Position numbers and translations under genes: made by a program. Shown in pieces: positions 44,327 through 52,985 of a DNA stretch of 64,000 nt. The notes under the pieces were generated by a model. It did not search any database, had not been told where the DNA came from, and worked only from the letters and a program-made list of their open reading frames with translations. The number at the start of each line of letters is the position of its first letter. Position 1 is the stretch's first letter. The stretch is taken from contig CACJZA010000005.1 of NCBI GenBank assembly GCA_902597795.1, positions 19,743-83,742 of the forward strand. The letters run 5' to 3'. Origin of the DNA: an uncultured Alphaproteobacteria bacterium (lineage in GTDB: Bacteria > Pseudomonadota > Alphaproteobacteria > HIMB59 > GCA-002718135).

Positions 44327-45757
44327 TCATTCCCATCCGCAGATAGTTTTAATTTCTAAATATTCTTCTAAGCCCCAATCACCCCCCTCTCTTCCATTAC
44401 CAGATTGTTTGTAACCACCAAAAGGAGTTCCGGGTTCTGCACTATTTCCATTTATATAAACACCTCCTGATCTAAATTTTCTTGCTACTCTTTTTGCTTT
44501 TTCTTTATCTAGAGTTTGAACGTAGTTTCCTAGACCATAGGATGTATCGTTAACAATTGATATAGCTTCATCTTCGTCTTCAAATGGAATTATAGATAAT
44601 ACTGGTCCAAAAATCTCTTCTTTTGCAATTCTCATATTATTAGTAACATTTGTGAAAATTGTTGGCTTAACAAAATAACCCTTTTCTAGTCCAATTGGTT
44701 TTTCCGGGCCTCCAGCTACAAGTGTTGCACCCTCATTTATACCACTATTAATTAGATCAATAATTTTATCATATTGTGTTTTAGAAATAACTGGACCGAT
44801 ATGATTTCCATACTTAGAAGCAATATCAACTTTGATTTTATTTGCTTCATCAGCCGCCTCCTCTACTGCTCTTTTATAGATTGATTTTTCAACTAGCATT
44901 CTTGTTGGTGCATCACAAGATTGACCAGAATTACTCATAATATTCCTAACACCTTCTCTTACTGCTTCTGGATGTGAATCACCAAAAATAATATTACCTC
45001 CCTTACCTCCTAATTCTAAACAAACTCTTTTAATTGTATCTGCTGCGTTTTTAGAAATAAGTTTTCCTGCTCTTGTTGATCCAGTAAAAGATATCATATC
45101 AATATCTTTATGAGATGATAGATCCGTACCTACACCATCTCCATCACCATTTATTAAATTAAATACACCTGGAGGGAAACCTGCTTCATGAATGATTTCT
45201 GCAAAAATGATCCCTGACATAGGTGCAATTTCTGAAGGTTTTAATATCATAGTGCAACCAGTTGCTAAGGCAGGTATTACTTTTAATGTGATTTGATTGA
45301 TAGGCCAATTCCAAGGTGTAATAAGACCACATACTCCAATTGGCTCATACACAATATAATTATTAGATTTTTTACTAAATCTTTTTTCAAATTCAAAATT
45401 TTTTAATCTTAAAATGAAATCATTAATATGATCTGCTCCTGAAGAAGTTTGTGCTGATGAAGACCAATCTAATGGTGCTCCCATTTCCTCAGATATTGTT
45501 TGTGTTATTTCATCCCATCTACTTTTATAAATCTTAAGTAAATTTTCTAGTAAAATAATTTTTTCTTTTTTATCTACCTGACTCCACGTAATGAATGCCT
45601 TTTTTGCAATATTTACTGCTAGATCTACATCTTTCCTGGATCCTAAAGAAATAATTGCATAGGGTTTTTCATTAGATGGATTTATAATATCAAAATCATT
45701 TTTTTTTAAAGGCTCAATCCAACTACCATTTATATAAAATTTACGTTTATCAATCAT
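44327..45757 (-). CDS. NAD(P)-dependent aldehyde dehydrogenase
   Basis: 476 residues. The motif order is complete: LITPWNWPINQITLKVIPALATGCTMILKPSE near 139-170, SFTGSTRAGK near 217-226, catalytic Glu in LELGGKG near 242, catalytic Cys in NSGQSCDAPTR near 276. It is distinct from the ALDH at 36914-38386. Its stop is 1 base from the stop of the butyrobetaine-hydroxylase-like gene. 4-Trimethylaminobutyraldehyde dehydrogenase, whose product is gamma-butyrobetaine, is an attractive guess from that neighbour, but sequence alone does not fix the substrate. Confidence 0.87.
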   Translation of the reverse strand: MIDKRKFYINGSWIEPLKKNDFDIINPSNEKPYAIISLGSRKDVDLAVNIAKKAFITWSQVDKKEKIILLENLLKIYKSRWDEITQTISEEMGAPLDWSSSAQTSSGADHINDFILRLKNFEFEKRFSKKSNNYIVYEPIGVCGLITPWNWPINQITLKVIPALATGCTMILKPSEIAPMSGIIFAEIIHEAGFPPGVFNLINGDGDGVGTDLSSHKDIDMISFTGSTRAGKLISKNAADTIKRVCLELGGKGGNIIFGDSHPEAVREGVRNIMSNSGQSCDAPTRMLVEKSIYKRAVEEAADEANKIKVDIASKYGNHIGPVISKTQYDKIIDLINSGINEGATLVAGGPEKPIGLEKGYFVKPTIFTNVTNNMRIAKEEIFGPVLSIIPFEDEDEAISIVNDTSYGLGNYVQTLDKEKAKRVARKFRSGGVYINGNSAEPGTPFGGYKQSGNGREGGDWGLEEYLEIKTICGWE

Positions 45758-45836
45758 ATTAAAAAAGTAATTTTAGATAATTATTCATTTATTTTTTTTT
45801 ATATTAGAATAAAAGTATATACGACATGAGGAAAAA

Positions 45837-47084
45837 TTGGCACTAGAAAATATTAAACTCGATATAGATTATGTAAGATCGCAATTTCCAGCATTTAAGG
45901 ATCCTCTTTCGAAAGATTGGTCTTTTTTTGAAAATGCTGGAGGGAGTTATGTACCAAAAAATGTAATTGATAAATTAACTGAGTTCATGACTGCAACTAA
46001 AGTGCAACCATATGCCGAATATCCAATGTCCAAAATAGCTGGCGAAAATATGGATAAGGCAACAGAATTATTTACAAAAATGATAAATGCCAAAAACAAT
46101 GAGATTTTAATTGGTGGATCAACTTCTATCAATTTGTATGTTTTATCAAATGCTTTAAAAAAATTTATAAACAAGGGTGATGAAATAATAGTAACTAACC
46201 AAGATCATGAGGCAAATATAAGCCCGTGGAGAAGATTAAAAGAAAGTGGTGCAAAAATTATTGAGTGGAAATTTAATTTAGATAACCATGAACTAGAAAT
46301 ATCTCAACTAGAGAAATTAATTACTTCTAAGACAAAGATATTAGCAGTGACCCATTGCTCAAATATTGTTGGATCAATTAATAACCTTAAGGAAATATGT
46401 AAATTAGCACATAAAAAAAACATTATTGTTATTGGTGATGGTGTCTCTTATGCCCCTCATGGATTTCCAAATGTTAAAGAGCTTGATGTAGATTTTTATA
46501 CTTTTAGTTTATATAAGACTTATGGTCCACACCTTGCTTTACTTTATGGAAAAGAAGAGATTTTAAAAGATTTGCCTAATCAAAATCATGAATTTTTAAA
46601 TGGCAATTATCCTTATACAATTAATCCAGGTGGTCCAAATCATGAGGAATTAGTCTCATTAATAGGAATATATGAATATTTTGAAAACTTATACTATCAT
46701 CATTATAAAAAAGATAATCTTACTATGGTCGAAAAGATATCTAAAATAAATCAATTAATTTCAGATCATGAAGAAATGGTATCTAACCCTATTTTAGAAT
46801 ATATTTTTAAAAGAGAAGATTTATTTCTGATTGGAAAAAACAAAATTAAAAATAAAAATAGAGCACCAACTATTTCATTCACTTCGAAAAAAATTTCTTC
46901 AAAAAAAATTTCAGAAATTTTAGTAAAAAATAAAATAGCAACTAGAAATGATAATTTTTATGCATGGAGATGTTTAGAAAGTCTTGGGATAGACTTGGAA
47001 GATGGCGTTGTAAGATTAAGCATGACACACTATAACTCAATGGAAGAAACTAAAAAATTAATAAAAGTATTAGAAAAAATTTAA
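45837..47084 (+). CDS. Class V aminotransferase, cysteine desulfurase-like
   Basis: 415 residues, PLP-dependent. The N-terminus FFENAGGSYVPKNVIDKL and the PLP-lysine block FYTFSLYKTYGPHLALLYG near 220-238 are hallmarks of the cysteine-desulfurase-like subfamily found alone in genomes, separate from IscS and SufS. VTHCSNIVGSIN near 172 and GDGVSYAPHG near 200 are further PLP-site blocks. Translation begins with TTG (45837-45839) behind a GAGGA ribosome binding site; the ATG at 45826 soon hits a stop. Function in the group is unproven. It is convergent with mmsA, overlapping by 4 bases. Confidence 0.82.
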   Translation: MALENIKLDIDYVRSQFPAFKDPLSKDWSFFENAGGSYVPKNVIDKLTEFMTATKVQPYAEYPMSKIAGENMDKATELFTKMINAKNNEILIGGSTSINLYVLSNALKKFINKGDEIIVTNQDHEANISPWRRLKESGAKIIEWKFNLDNHELEISQLEKLITSKTKILAVTHCSNIVGSINNLKEICKLAHKKNIIVIGDGVSYAPHGFPNVKELDVDFYTFSLYKTYGPHLALLYGKEEILKDLPNQNHEFLNGNYPYTINPGGPNHEELVSLIGIYEYFENLYYHHYKKDNLTMVEKISKINQLISDHEEMVSNPILEYIFKREDLFLIGKNKIKNKNRAPTISFTSKKISSKKISEILVKNKIATRNDNFYAWRCLESLGIDLEDGVVRLSMTHYNSMEETKKLIKVLEKI

Positions 47085-48571
47085 TTGGTCGGAATTTTAA
47101 ATTCAGGACCTTTTGTAATACTTTTTGGCCATCTACTCGTCATAGTTTTTAAATTTGTAAAAAATCTAACACCTTCCATTCCATGCATTGAGTGATCACC
47201 ATATAATGATTGTTTCCAACCTCCAAAACTATGAAATGCCATGGGTACCGGAATAGGAACATTAATTCCAACCATTCCTATTTTACAATTAGTTGTAAAA
47301 TGCCTAGAAACATCTCCATCAGAAGTATAAATACTTGTACCATTACCAAAAGCATGTTCATTAACTAATTTTAAGGCTTCTTCATAGTTTTCAACTCTTA
47401 ATACACATAAAACTGGACCAAAAATTTCCTCTTTATATATCTGCATTTCTTTTTTAACATTATCAAAAAGTGTAGGGCCTACAAAAAAACCATTCTCGTA
47501 ACCTTGAATATTATAATTTCTTCCATCTAAAATTAATTTAGCTCCTTCATTTTCCCCAATAGTTATATAATTTTCTACTTTTTCTTTATGTTCTTTTGAA
47601 ATTAATGGTCCTAAATTTGCTTCATTATCTGTCCAAGGGGCTACTTTTAAAGTTTGAGCCTTACTATTTATACTGTCTACAAGAGCATCACCAATATTTC
47701 CAATTGCAATAGCTACAGATACAGCCATACATCTTTCACCAGCAGAGCCGTAAGCAGCTCCAATTATTCCATCAACTGCTTGATCTAAGTTTGCATCTGG
47801 CATAACTAATAAATGATTTTTTGCACCTCCAAGAGATTGAACACGTTTACCATAGTTAGCTGCTTCCCTGTAAATGTATTTAGCAACTGGTGTAGAACCA
47901 ACGAAACTTATAGATTTAATATCTTCAGCTTCAATCAAATTATCAACTACAGACTTATCTCCATGAATTATATTTAGTACACCATTTGGTAAGCCAGCTT
48001 CAGTAAAAAGTTCTGCTAATTTATTAGCGCAAGAAGGATCTTTTTCTGATGGTTTTAAAATAAAACTATTTCCACAAGCGATTGATATAGGAAACATCCA
48101 CATTGGAACCATTGCAGGAAAATTAAATGGAGTAATACCTGCAGTTATACCAATGGGTTGTCTTACGGACCAAGAGTCAATATTTCTTCCTACATTTTGA
48201 GAAAAATCACCCTTTAGTAAATGTGGTATTCCACAAGCAAATTCAACAACCTCTAAACCTCTTGTTACAGATCCTTTTGCGTCTTCAAAGGTTTTACCGT
48301 GTTCTCTAGAAATAATTTGTGCTAATTCTTCTAAATTTTTTTCAATTAAATTCTTGAAATTTGATAATATTCTTGATCTTCTTAATGGCGTTTCCTGACT
48401 CCAGAGATTGAATGCATTTTTTGAGCTAGTTATTAGTTTTTCAAAATCATATTTATTGGAGTTAATTACGTTACCTTGAATTTCACCAGTAGCAGGATTG
48501 GTAATAGTTAGATATTTATCAGAATTTGGCTCAACTATTTGACCATCAATATAATTATGTATTTTATACAT
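47081..48571 (-). CDS. mmsA: CoA-acylating methylmalonate-semialdehyde dehydrogenase
   Basis: 496 residues of the MMSDH branch of the ALDH superfamily, which turns methylmalonate semialdehyde or malonate semialdehyde into propionyl-CoA or acetyl-CoA (valine, beta-alanine and inositol breakdown). Subfamily marks are ITPFNFPAMVPMWMFPIS near 144-161, FVGSTPVAKYIY near 223, LGGAKNHLLVMPDA near 248 in place of the usual ELGGK, and the catalytic Cys in GSAGERCMAVSVA near 281. It is preceded by a 101-base gap, the last before the polysaccharide locus, and may also serve beta-alanine derived from polyamines. Confidence 0.9.
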   Translation of the reverse strand: MYKIHNYIDGQIVEPNSDKYLTITNPATGEIQGNVINSNKYDFEKLITSSKNAFNLWSQETPLRRSRILSNFKNLIEKNLEELAQIISREHGKTFEDAKGSVTRGLEVVEFACGIPHLLKGDFSQNVGRNIDSWSVRQPIGITAGITPFNFPAMVPMWMFPISIACGNSFILKPSEKDPSCANKLAELFTEAGLPNGVLNIIHGDKSVVDNLIEAEDIKSISFVGSTPVAKYIYREAANYGKRVQSLGGAKNHLLVMPDANLDQAVDGIIGAAYGSAGERCMAVSVAIAIGNIGDALVDSINSKAQTLKVAPWTDNEANLGPLISKEHKEKVENYITIGENEGAKLILDGRNYNIQGYENGFFVGPTLFDNVKKEMQIYKEEIFGPVLCVLRVENYEEALKLVNEHAFGNGTSIYTSDGDVSRHFTTNCKIGMVGINVPIPVPMAFHSFGGWKQSLYGDHSMHGMEGVRFFTNLKTMTSRWPKSITKGPEFKIPTN

Positions 48572-48672
48572 TTGTACTTTTAATAATTACAATATGATTT
48601 TAATTAATACAATCATAAATTAATTTAATTATATTCAAAGATTTTGAACAATTTATTATTATCGTAATTGTA

Positions 48673-49686
48673 TTAAATTACTTTTATATGATTTGAAATT
48701 TTAAATGTAATTATGATATAAATTATTAAAAATACTAAGAAAAAAATTAATGATGCCTCCGAACCAATAAAATAATAAATATAGAAGCCAAGTAAATTAG
48801 CAATAATAGCAACAATAGTAATCACCAAAAGTGAAATATAATTACTAATTCCAAGACCAATTAGAAGATGATGTAGATGAGTTTTATCAGGTTTAAATGG
48901 ATTTTTTAATCGTAAAATTCTTCTAATAGTTACAGATAAAAAATCAAATACAGGAATAGTAACGCACCATATTGTTAGAATAGGTGGTAAACTATTGATA
49001 GGATTTTGTGAATACAAAATCAGAAGCCACGAAACAAAAAAACCTAAAAACATACTACCAGCATCACCAAGAAATATTTTAAAGTAAGGATTTAAATTAA
49101 AAAAAACGAATAAAAAAATTATAAAACTAACTATTATGATAAAATCATAATCAATTATCAAAGTTATAGTGTTCAAAATATAAGAAAACAGTAAAATAGA
49201 TAAAATAGCTATTATTGATAAAACTGAGCACAGGCCATCTATTCCATCAATAAAATTAAATGAGTTTGTTAAACCAATAACACAAAAAACTGTAAATATA
49301 ATTGACCAAATTCCTAAATTAATATCATTATACACAAAGTAACTGCCTATATTTTCAATATACAAACCCGATCCAATTATTATTAATGTACAAACTAATT
49401 GTGCAAATAATCTAAATATAACACCTAATTCAATTGAATCATCTAACACACCAAGAAAAATTATTAATGATGATGTATATATCAAAATATTAATATAAAA
49501 ACTTGTGTTATAAAAAAAACAATAAAAAAGAACATTTAAATAAATAACAATACCGCCAATTAGTGGAATATTTCCATCATGAATTTTTCTATGATTTGGA
49601 ATATCAATCAATTTAAGATTTGGAGCTATATAATTTAGAACTAAAGTAAATAGAATGAATGTCAATATTACTGAAAAATAAATCAT
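48673..49686 (-). CDS. wecA: WecA-like UDP-GlcNAc:undecaprenyl-phosphate phosphotransferase
   Basis: 337-residue integral membrane protein of the MraY/WecA/TagO family with about ten or eleven hydrophobic helices. The cytoplasmic active-site motifs are LGVLDDSIEL near 78-87, NSFNFIDGIDGL near 140-151, FKIFLGDAGSMFLGF near 202-216 and the DKTHLHHLL His box near 270. It loads a sugar-1-phosphate, probably GlcNAc-1-P, onto undecaprenyl phosphate to start a surface polysaccharide. As the last gene of the minus-strand locus, it overlaps the sugar dehydrogenase gene by one base. Confidence 0.88.
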   Translation of the reverse strand: MIYFSVILTFILFTLVLNYIAPNLKLIDIPNHRKIHDGNIPLIGGIVIYLNVLFYCFFYNTSFYINILIYTSSLIIFLGVLDDSIELGVIFRLFAQLVCTLIIIGSGLYIENIGSYFVYNDINLGIWSIIFTVFCVIGLTNSFNFIDGIDGLCSVLSIIAILSILLFSYILNTITLIIDYDFIIIVSFIIFLFVFFNLNPYFKIFLGDAGSMFLGFFVSWLLILYSQNPINSLPPILTIWCVTIPVFDFLSVTIRRILRLKNPFKPDKTHLHHLLIGLGISNYISLLVITIVAIIANLLGFYIYYFIGSEASLIFFLVFLIIYIIITFKISNHIKVI

Positions 49687-50963
49687 TAAATTTTTAAAAT
49701 ATTTTTTTTATTTGGTAATATATTTTTAATATCTAAAATTACTCCTTTTCTTTTTAAAAGTTTATTTATTTTATTATAACCCATTTTTTTAAAATGATTA
49801 TGAGCTACTGACAAAATAATAAAATCATAAAAATTTTTTTTAGGTTTAATGATTATATTTTTGCTTAAATATTCAATTTTATTATTTTTATTTAAATATG
49901 GATCATATGAAAATATAAAATGATTAGTCTTATTGAGATATTTCACAATATCTATTGATTTCGAATTTCTGAAATCATTACAATTTTCTTTGAAAGTAAG
50001 ACCCATAACAAGAATATTTATTTTCTTTCTATGAAATATTTCTTTTATTTTAAGTAATGATTTTTTAACAATAAACTTAGAAAAATTATCATTTATTTTT
50101 CTTCCCGCAATTATAATTTGAGAATTATGACCTGCTTTTTTTGATCGATATGTAAGATAATATGGGTCAACACCTATACAATGCCCTCCTACCAATCCTG
50201 GTTTAAAATTTAAAAAATTCCATTTTGTTGATGCTGCTTTTAAAACCTCATGAGTATTAATATTTAACTTATTAAATATTTGAGTTAATTCATTCATATA
50301 AGCAATATTAATATCCCTTTGTGCGTTTTCAATAACTTTAGCAGCTTCCGCTATTTTTATACTTGGAGCAAGATATGTTCCTTTTTTTATAATTATTTTA
50401 TAAAGATTATCTATAATTTTAGCTGAATAAGAATTTGATCCGCTGGTAATCTTAATTACATTTTGTAATGTATTAATTTTATCACCAGGATTTATTCGTT
50501 CAGGAGAGTAACCACAAAAAAAATCTGAATTTAATTTTAAACTAGAGTTTTTTATTAATAAAGGTATACAATATTCCTCTGTCAATCCTGGATAAAAGGT
50601 AGATTCAAAAACAACAAAATTGTTTTTGCTTAAATATTTAGAAATTAATAAACAAGAGTTTTTGATATATTTTAAATTTGGAGTCTTATTAGCATTTATA
50701 GGAGTTGGTAAAGTTACAATATAAAAATTACAATCAATAATATCCTTTTCATTATATGTAAACTTTAAGTATTTAGAACTTTTAATTTCATTTTTTTTGA
50801 ATTCATTATTTGAGTCAATATTATTAGATAAATTTTTAATTCTTTCAATATTGGTATCAAAAGCAAGAGTTTTAAATTTTTTACCAAAGGCTAGAGCTAA
50901 AGGAAGACCAACATAGCCGATACCTATAATACAAATATTTATTGTTTTAAAATTTAGTTTCAT
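49686..50963 (-). CDS. Nucleotide-sugar dehydrogenase (UDP-ManNAc/GlcNAc/GalNAc dehydrogenase-like)
   Basis: 425 residues of the UDP-glucose/GDP-mannose dehydrogenase family. The NAD fold opens with IIGIGYVGLPLALAFGKKF near 13-31; the catalytic Cys sits in GLVGGHCIGVDPYYLTYRS near 257; a C-terminal VMGLTFKENCNDFRNSK block near 316-332 follows. The GHCIGVDPYYL form is shared by the WecC/WbpA/TviB group, which oxidises UDP-N-acetylhexosamines to uronic acids. With WecB in the same operon, UDP-ManNAc to UDP-ManNAcA is the best guess. It overlaps the flippase-like gene by 17 bases. Confidence 0.87.
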   Translation of the reverse strand: MKLNFKTINICIIGIGYVGLPLALAFGKKFKTLAFDTNIERIKNLSNNIDSNNEFKKNEIKSSKYLKFTYNEKDIIDCNFYIVTLPTPINANKTPNLKYIKNSCLLISKYLSKNNFVVFESTFYPGLTEEYCIPLLIKNSSLKLNSDFFCGYSPERINPGDKINTLQNVIKITSGSNSYSAKIIDNLYKIIIKKGTYLAPSIKIAEAAKVIENAQRDINIAYMNELTQIFNKLNINTHEVLKAASTKWNFLNFKPGLVGGHCIGVDPYYLTYRSKKAGHNSQIIIAGRKINDNFSKFIVKKSLLKIKEIFHRKKINILVMGLTFKENCNDFRNSKSIDIVKYLNKTNHFIFSYDPYLNKNNKIEYLSKNIIIKPKKNFYDFIILSVAHNHFKKMGYNKINKLLKRKGVILDIKNILPNKKNILKI

Positions 50964-51828
50964 TAGATTTAAAAATAAGCAAATAGATAACTAAAATTAT
51001 AAAAGATACTGGTAATGAAAGCAAAAGTCCTATTCTTAATGTAAATTTTAATATAGCACCTCCTAGAAAAGTAAAACCTATAAATTGAAAAAAAATACCC
51101 ATAAAATATTCTCCAAAACCCGGATAATTATAAAAGCCAGTTCTATCAAGCAAATAATTAGATGAAAAAATATAATATGTTTGTTCTATAGAATAATTAT
51201 ATCCTAATGAGTATATTGTTAAAAAAATGACTAAAAAATCTAAAAAAAACTGCAAAGAATAATATATAATTAAAGTTTTATAAAAACTTTTACTAAAAAT
51301 TAAAAATCTACTTAATTTAAAATAATAAATAAGATATGTTGAAAATTTTCTAATTATGATAAAAAAAATCAAAAGAACTATTAAATAAATTATAAAGTAA
51401 TAAATATTAAATTCGAATAAAAGTATGAATGAAACTAAAATTAAAACAAAAAAAAATAAATACAAAATAATCGTAATTGCTAATACAGATAAAAATTTAT
51501 TATAGTTTAATCCCATTTTTTTTAAGATAAAGGCTTTATATGCTGTGCCAAAAAATGGAATTAGTAAATTGATAATTGTGCTTTTATAAAATAATTTTAA
51601 AAATTCCCTAAAGCTTATTTTTAACTCACTAACATTCTTGTATAATTTATAATTATAAATATTTTGAACAAAGAAAATAGTTGAGAAAATTATAATACAG
51701 AGTGAGAAGTAATTTAAATTTAAATTTTTTGTAGAGACTATCAAATTGTCAAGTTGAATTCGACTAAAAAGTAAGTAAACAATTACAATATAAACAAAAA
51801 ATTTCAAATATGAATAAATTCGTTTCAT
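50947..51828 (-). CDS. Membrane protein of the lysylphosphatidylglycerol-synthase TM (UPF0104) family
   Basis: 293 residues, very hydrophobic, with about eight helices. The pattern FRIQLDNL near the start, LFYKSTIINLLIPFFGTAYKAFILKK near 87-112 and the C-terminal FTFLGGAILKFTLRIGLLLSLP follows UPF0104/LPG_synthase_TM proteins, which are frequent in polysaccharide loci. Members lacking the synthase domain have unknown roles and have been suggested to move lipids or lipid-linked sugars. No Wzx-type flippase is seen elsewhere in the visible part of the locus, but the locus continues beyond the edge. Overlaps neighbours by 17 and 4 bases. Confidence 0.72.
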   Translation of the reverse strand: MKRIYSYLKFFVYIVIVYLLFSRIQLDNLIVSTKNLNLNYFSLCIIIFSTIFFVQNIYNYKLYKNVSELKISFREFLKLFYKSTIINLLIPFFGTAYKAFILKKMGLNYNKFLSVLAITIILYLFFFVLILVSFILLFEFNIYYFIIYLIVLLIFFIIIRKFSTYLIYYFKLSRFLIFSKSFYKTLIIYYSLQFFLDFLVIFLTIYSLGYNYSIEQTYYIFSSNYLLDRTGFYNYPGFGEYFMGIFFQFIGFTFLGGAILKFTLRIGLLLSLPVSFIILVIYLLIFKSNETKF

Positions 51829-52985
51829 AATTTTAAAATTTCTTTAACTAAATTGTTTGATATATTTTTTCTTCTATAAATATCTATAAATGATTTGCGA
51901 TCATGATAAAATTTAACAATTTTTTTTAACTTAATTAAACCATCATCAACATCCGATGAATTAAAAATATAACAACCATTAATGTTTTTTTGACAAAAAC
52001 TTTTAGAAAATCCATTTAAGCCGGCTAAAATTGGCTTAGATGTTGCAGCATATTCAAATATCTTTGATGGTAAAACGTGTTTAGAAGATTCATGATTATT
52101 CAAATGTAAAAAAACAATATCAGTTTCCTTGTAATATTTTTTTAATAATTTTCTTTCAATTGGTTTTAAAATTTTAACGTTATGAATTTTAAATTCTACA
52201 ATTTTTTTTTGTAATAATTCTTTTGAGTTTCCATCTCCAATAATTAAATAATCATAAATATTCGTTGTTTTCTTAGCTAAATGTGGAATAATCTTTTCAA
52301 GTCCTTGACCAAATCCAATGTTTCCAACATATAAAATTTTAATTTTTTTATGTGTTTTATTTAAATTTGTGTAATCATATTTTAAAAAAAGATCATCAAT
52401 ACCATTTGTGTAATTTGTTAGTTTAATATTAGGATATTTAGAAATGTAGTATGAGTTAAATCCTTCTGATACTAAATTTAATTTTTCACAATTATTACAT
52501 GTAAAACTCTCTATTTTGTTTAAAATATATTTTATAATAGTTAGATTATAAATACCTCCAATGAGATCCAAAGATTGAATAAAATTATCTCTAAATTCAC
52601 AATAAATTTTTATATTTAATCTTTTTGCTATTAATGATCCTAGAAAACTGGTCATTAACTTTGAAGATGTAGCAAAAATTTTATCGTAATTCTTATTTTT
52701 TGTTTTATATAATACCCAAGTAAAAAAAATAAAGTAATTTAAAACTTGAACAAACTTACTATTATAATGTTTAAAAAGTTTAATTCTATTAATCTTAATA
52801 TTTTTTTTCTCTATAATAATATTGTCAGATTCATAATTGTCATATCTATGAGGAAATGTTGTATAAATTTCCAAAACATCATTTTTACTCATATATTTTT
52901 TAAATTCGTTGACTAAAGATGACATTCTAAATGACCCAGCTGATAAATCTGGTGGAAAATATTGTGTGATTAATAAAATTTTCAT
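51825..52985 (-). CDS. Glycosyltransferase, GT4 family (WbuB-like)
   Basis: 386 residues. The N-terminal ITQYFPPDLSAGSFRMSSLVNEF block (residues 6-28) is the standard opening of WbuB-like GT4 transferases. The C-terminal donor domain has LYVGNIGFGQGLEKIIPHL near 220, ADIVFLHLNNH..SKHVLPSKIFEYAATSKPILAG (about 290-325) with the conserved PSKIFEY acidic motif. It adds a sugar, probably an N-acetylhexosamine derivative, to the lipid-linked repeat. Donor and linkage are unknown. Its start shares a base with the heparinase-like gene. Confidence 0.85.
   Translation of the reverse strand: MKILLITQYFPPDLSAGSFRMSSLVNEFKKYMSKNDVLEIYTTFPHRYDNYESDNIIIEKKNIKINRIKLFKHYNSKFVQVLNYFIFFTWVLYKTKNKNYDKIFATSSKLMTSFLGSLIAKRLNIKIYCEFRDNFIQSLDLIGGIYNLTIIKYILNKIESFTCNNCEKLNLVSEGFNSYYISKYPNIKLTNYTNGIDDLFLKYDYTNLNKTHKKIKILYVGNIGFGQGLEKIIPHLAKKTTNIYDYLIIGDGNSKELLQKKIVEFKIHNVKILKPIERKLLKKYYKETDIVFLHLNNHESSKHVLPSKIFEYAATSKPILAGLNGFSKSFCQKNINGCYIFNSSDVDDGLIKLKKIVKFYHDRKSFIDIYRRKNISNNLVKEILKL

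Noticed and set aside
48604..48676. 10-bp inverted repeat (TTAATACAAT / ATTGTATTAA) near the boundary of the polysaccharide locus
   Set aside because: Low-complexity AT sequence with arms 53 bases apart; expected by chance here and one arm overlaps a stop codon.
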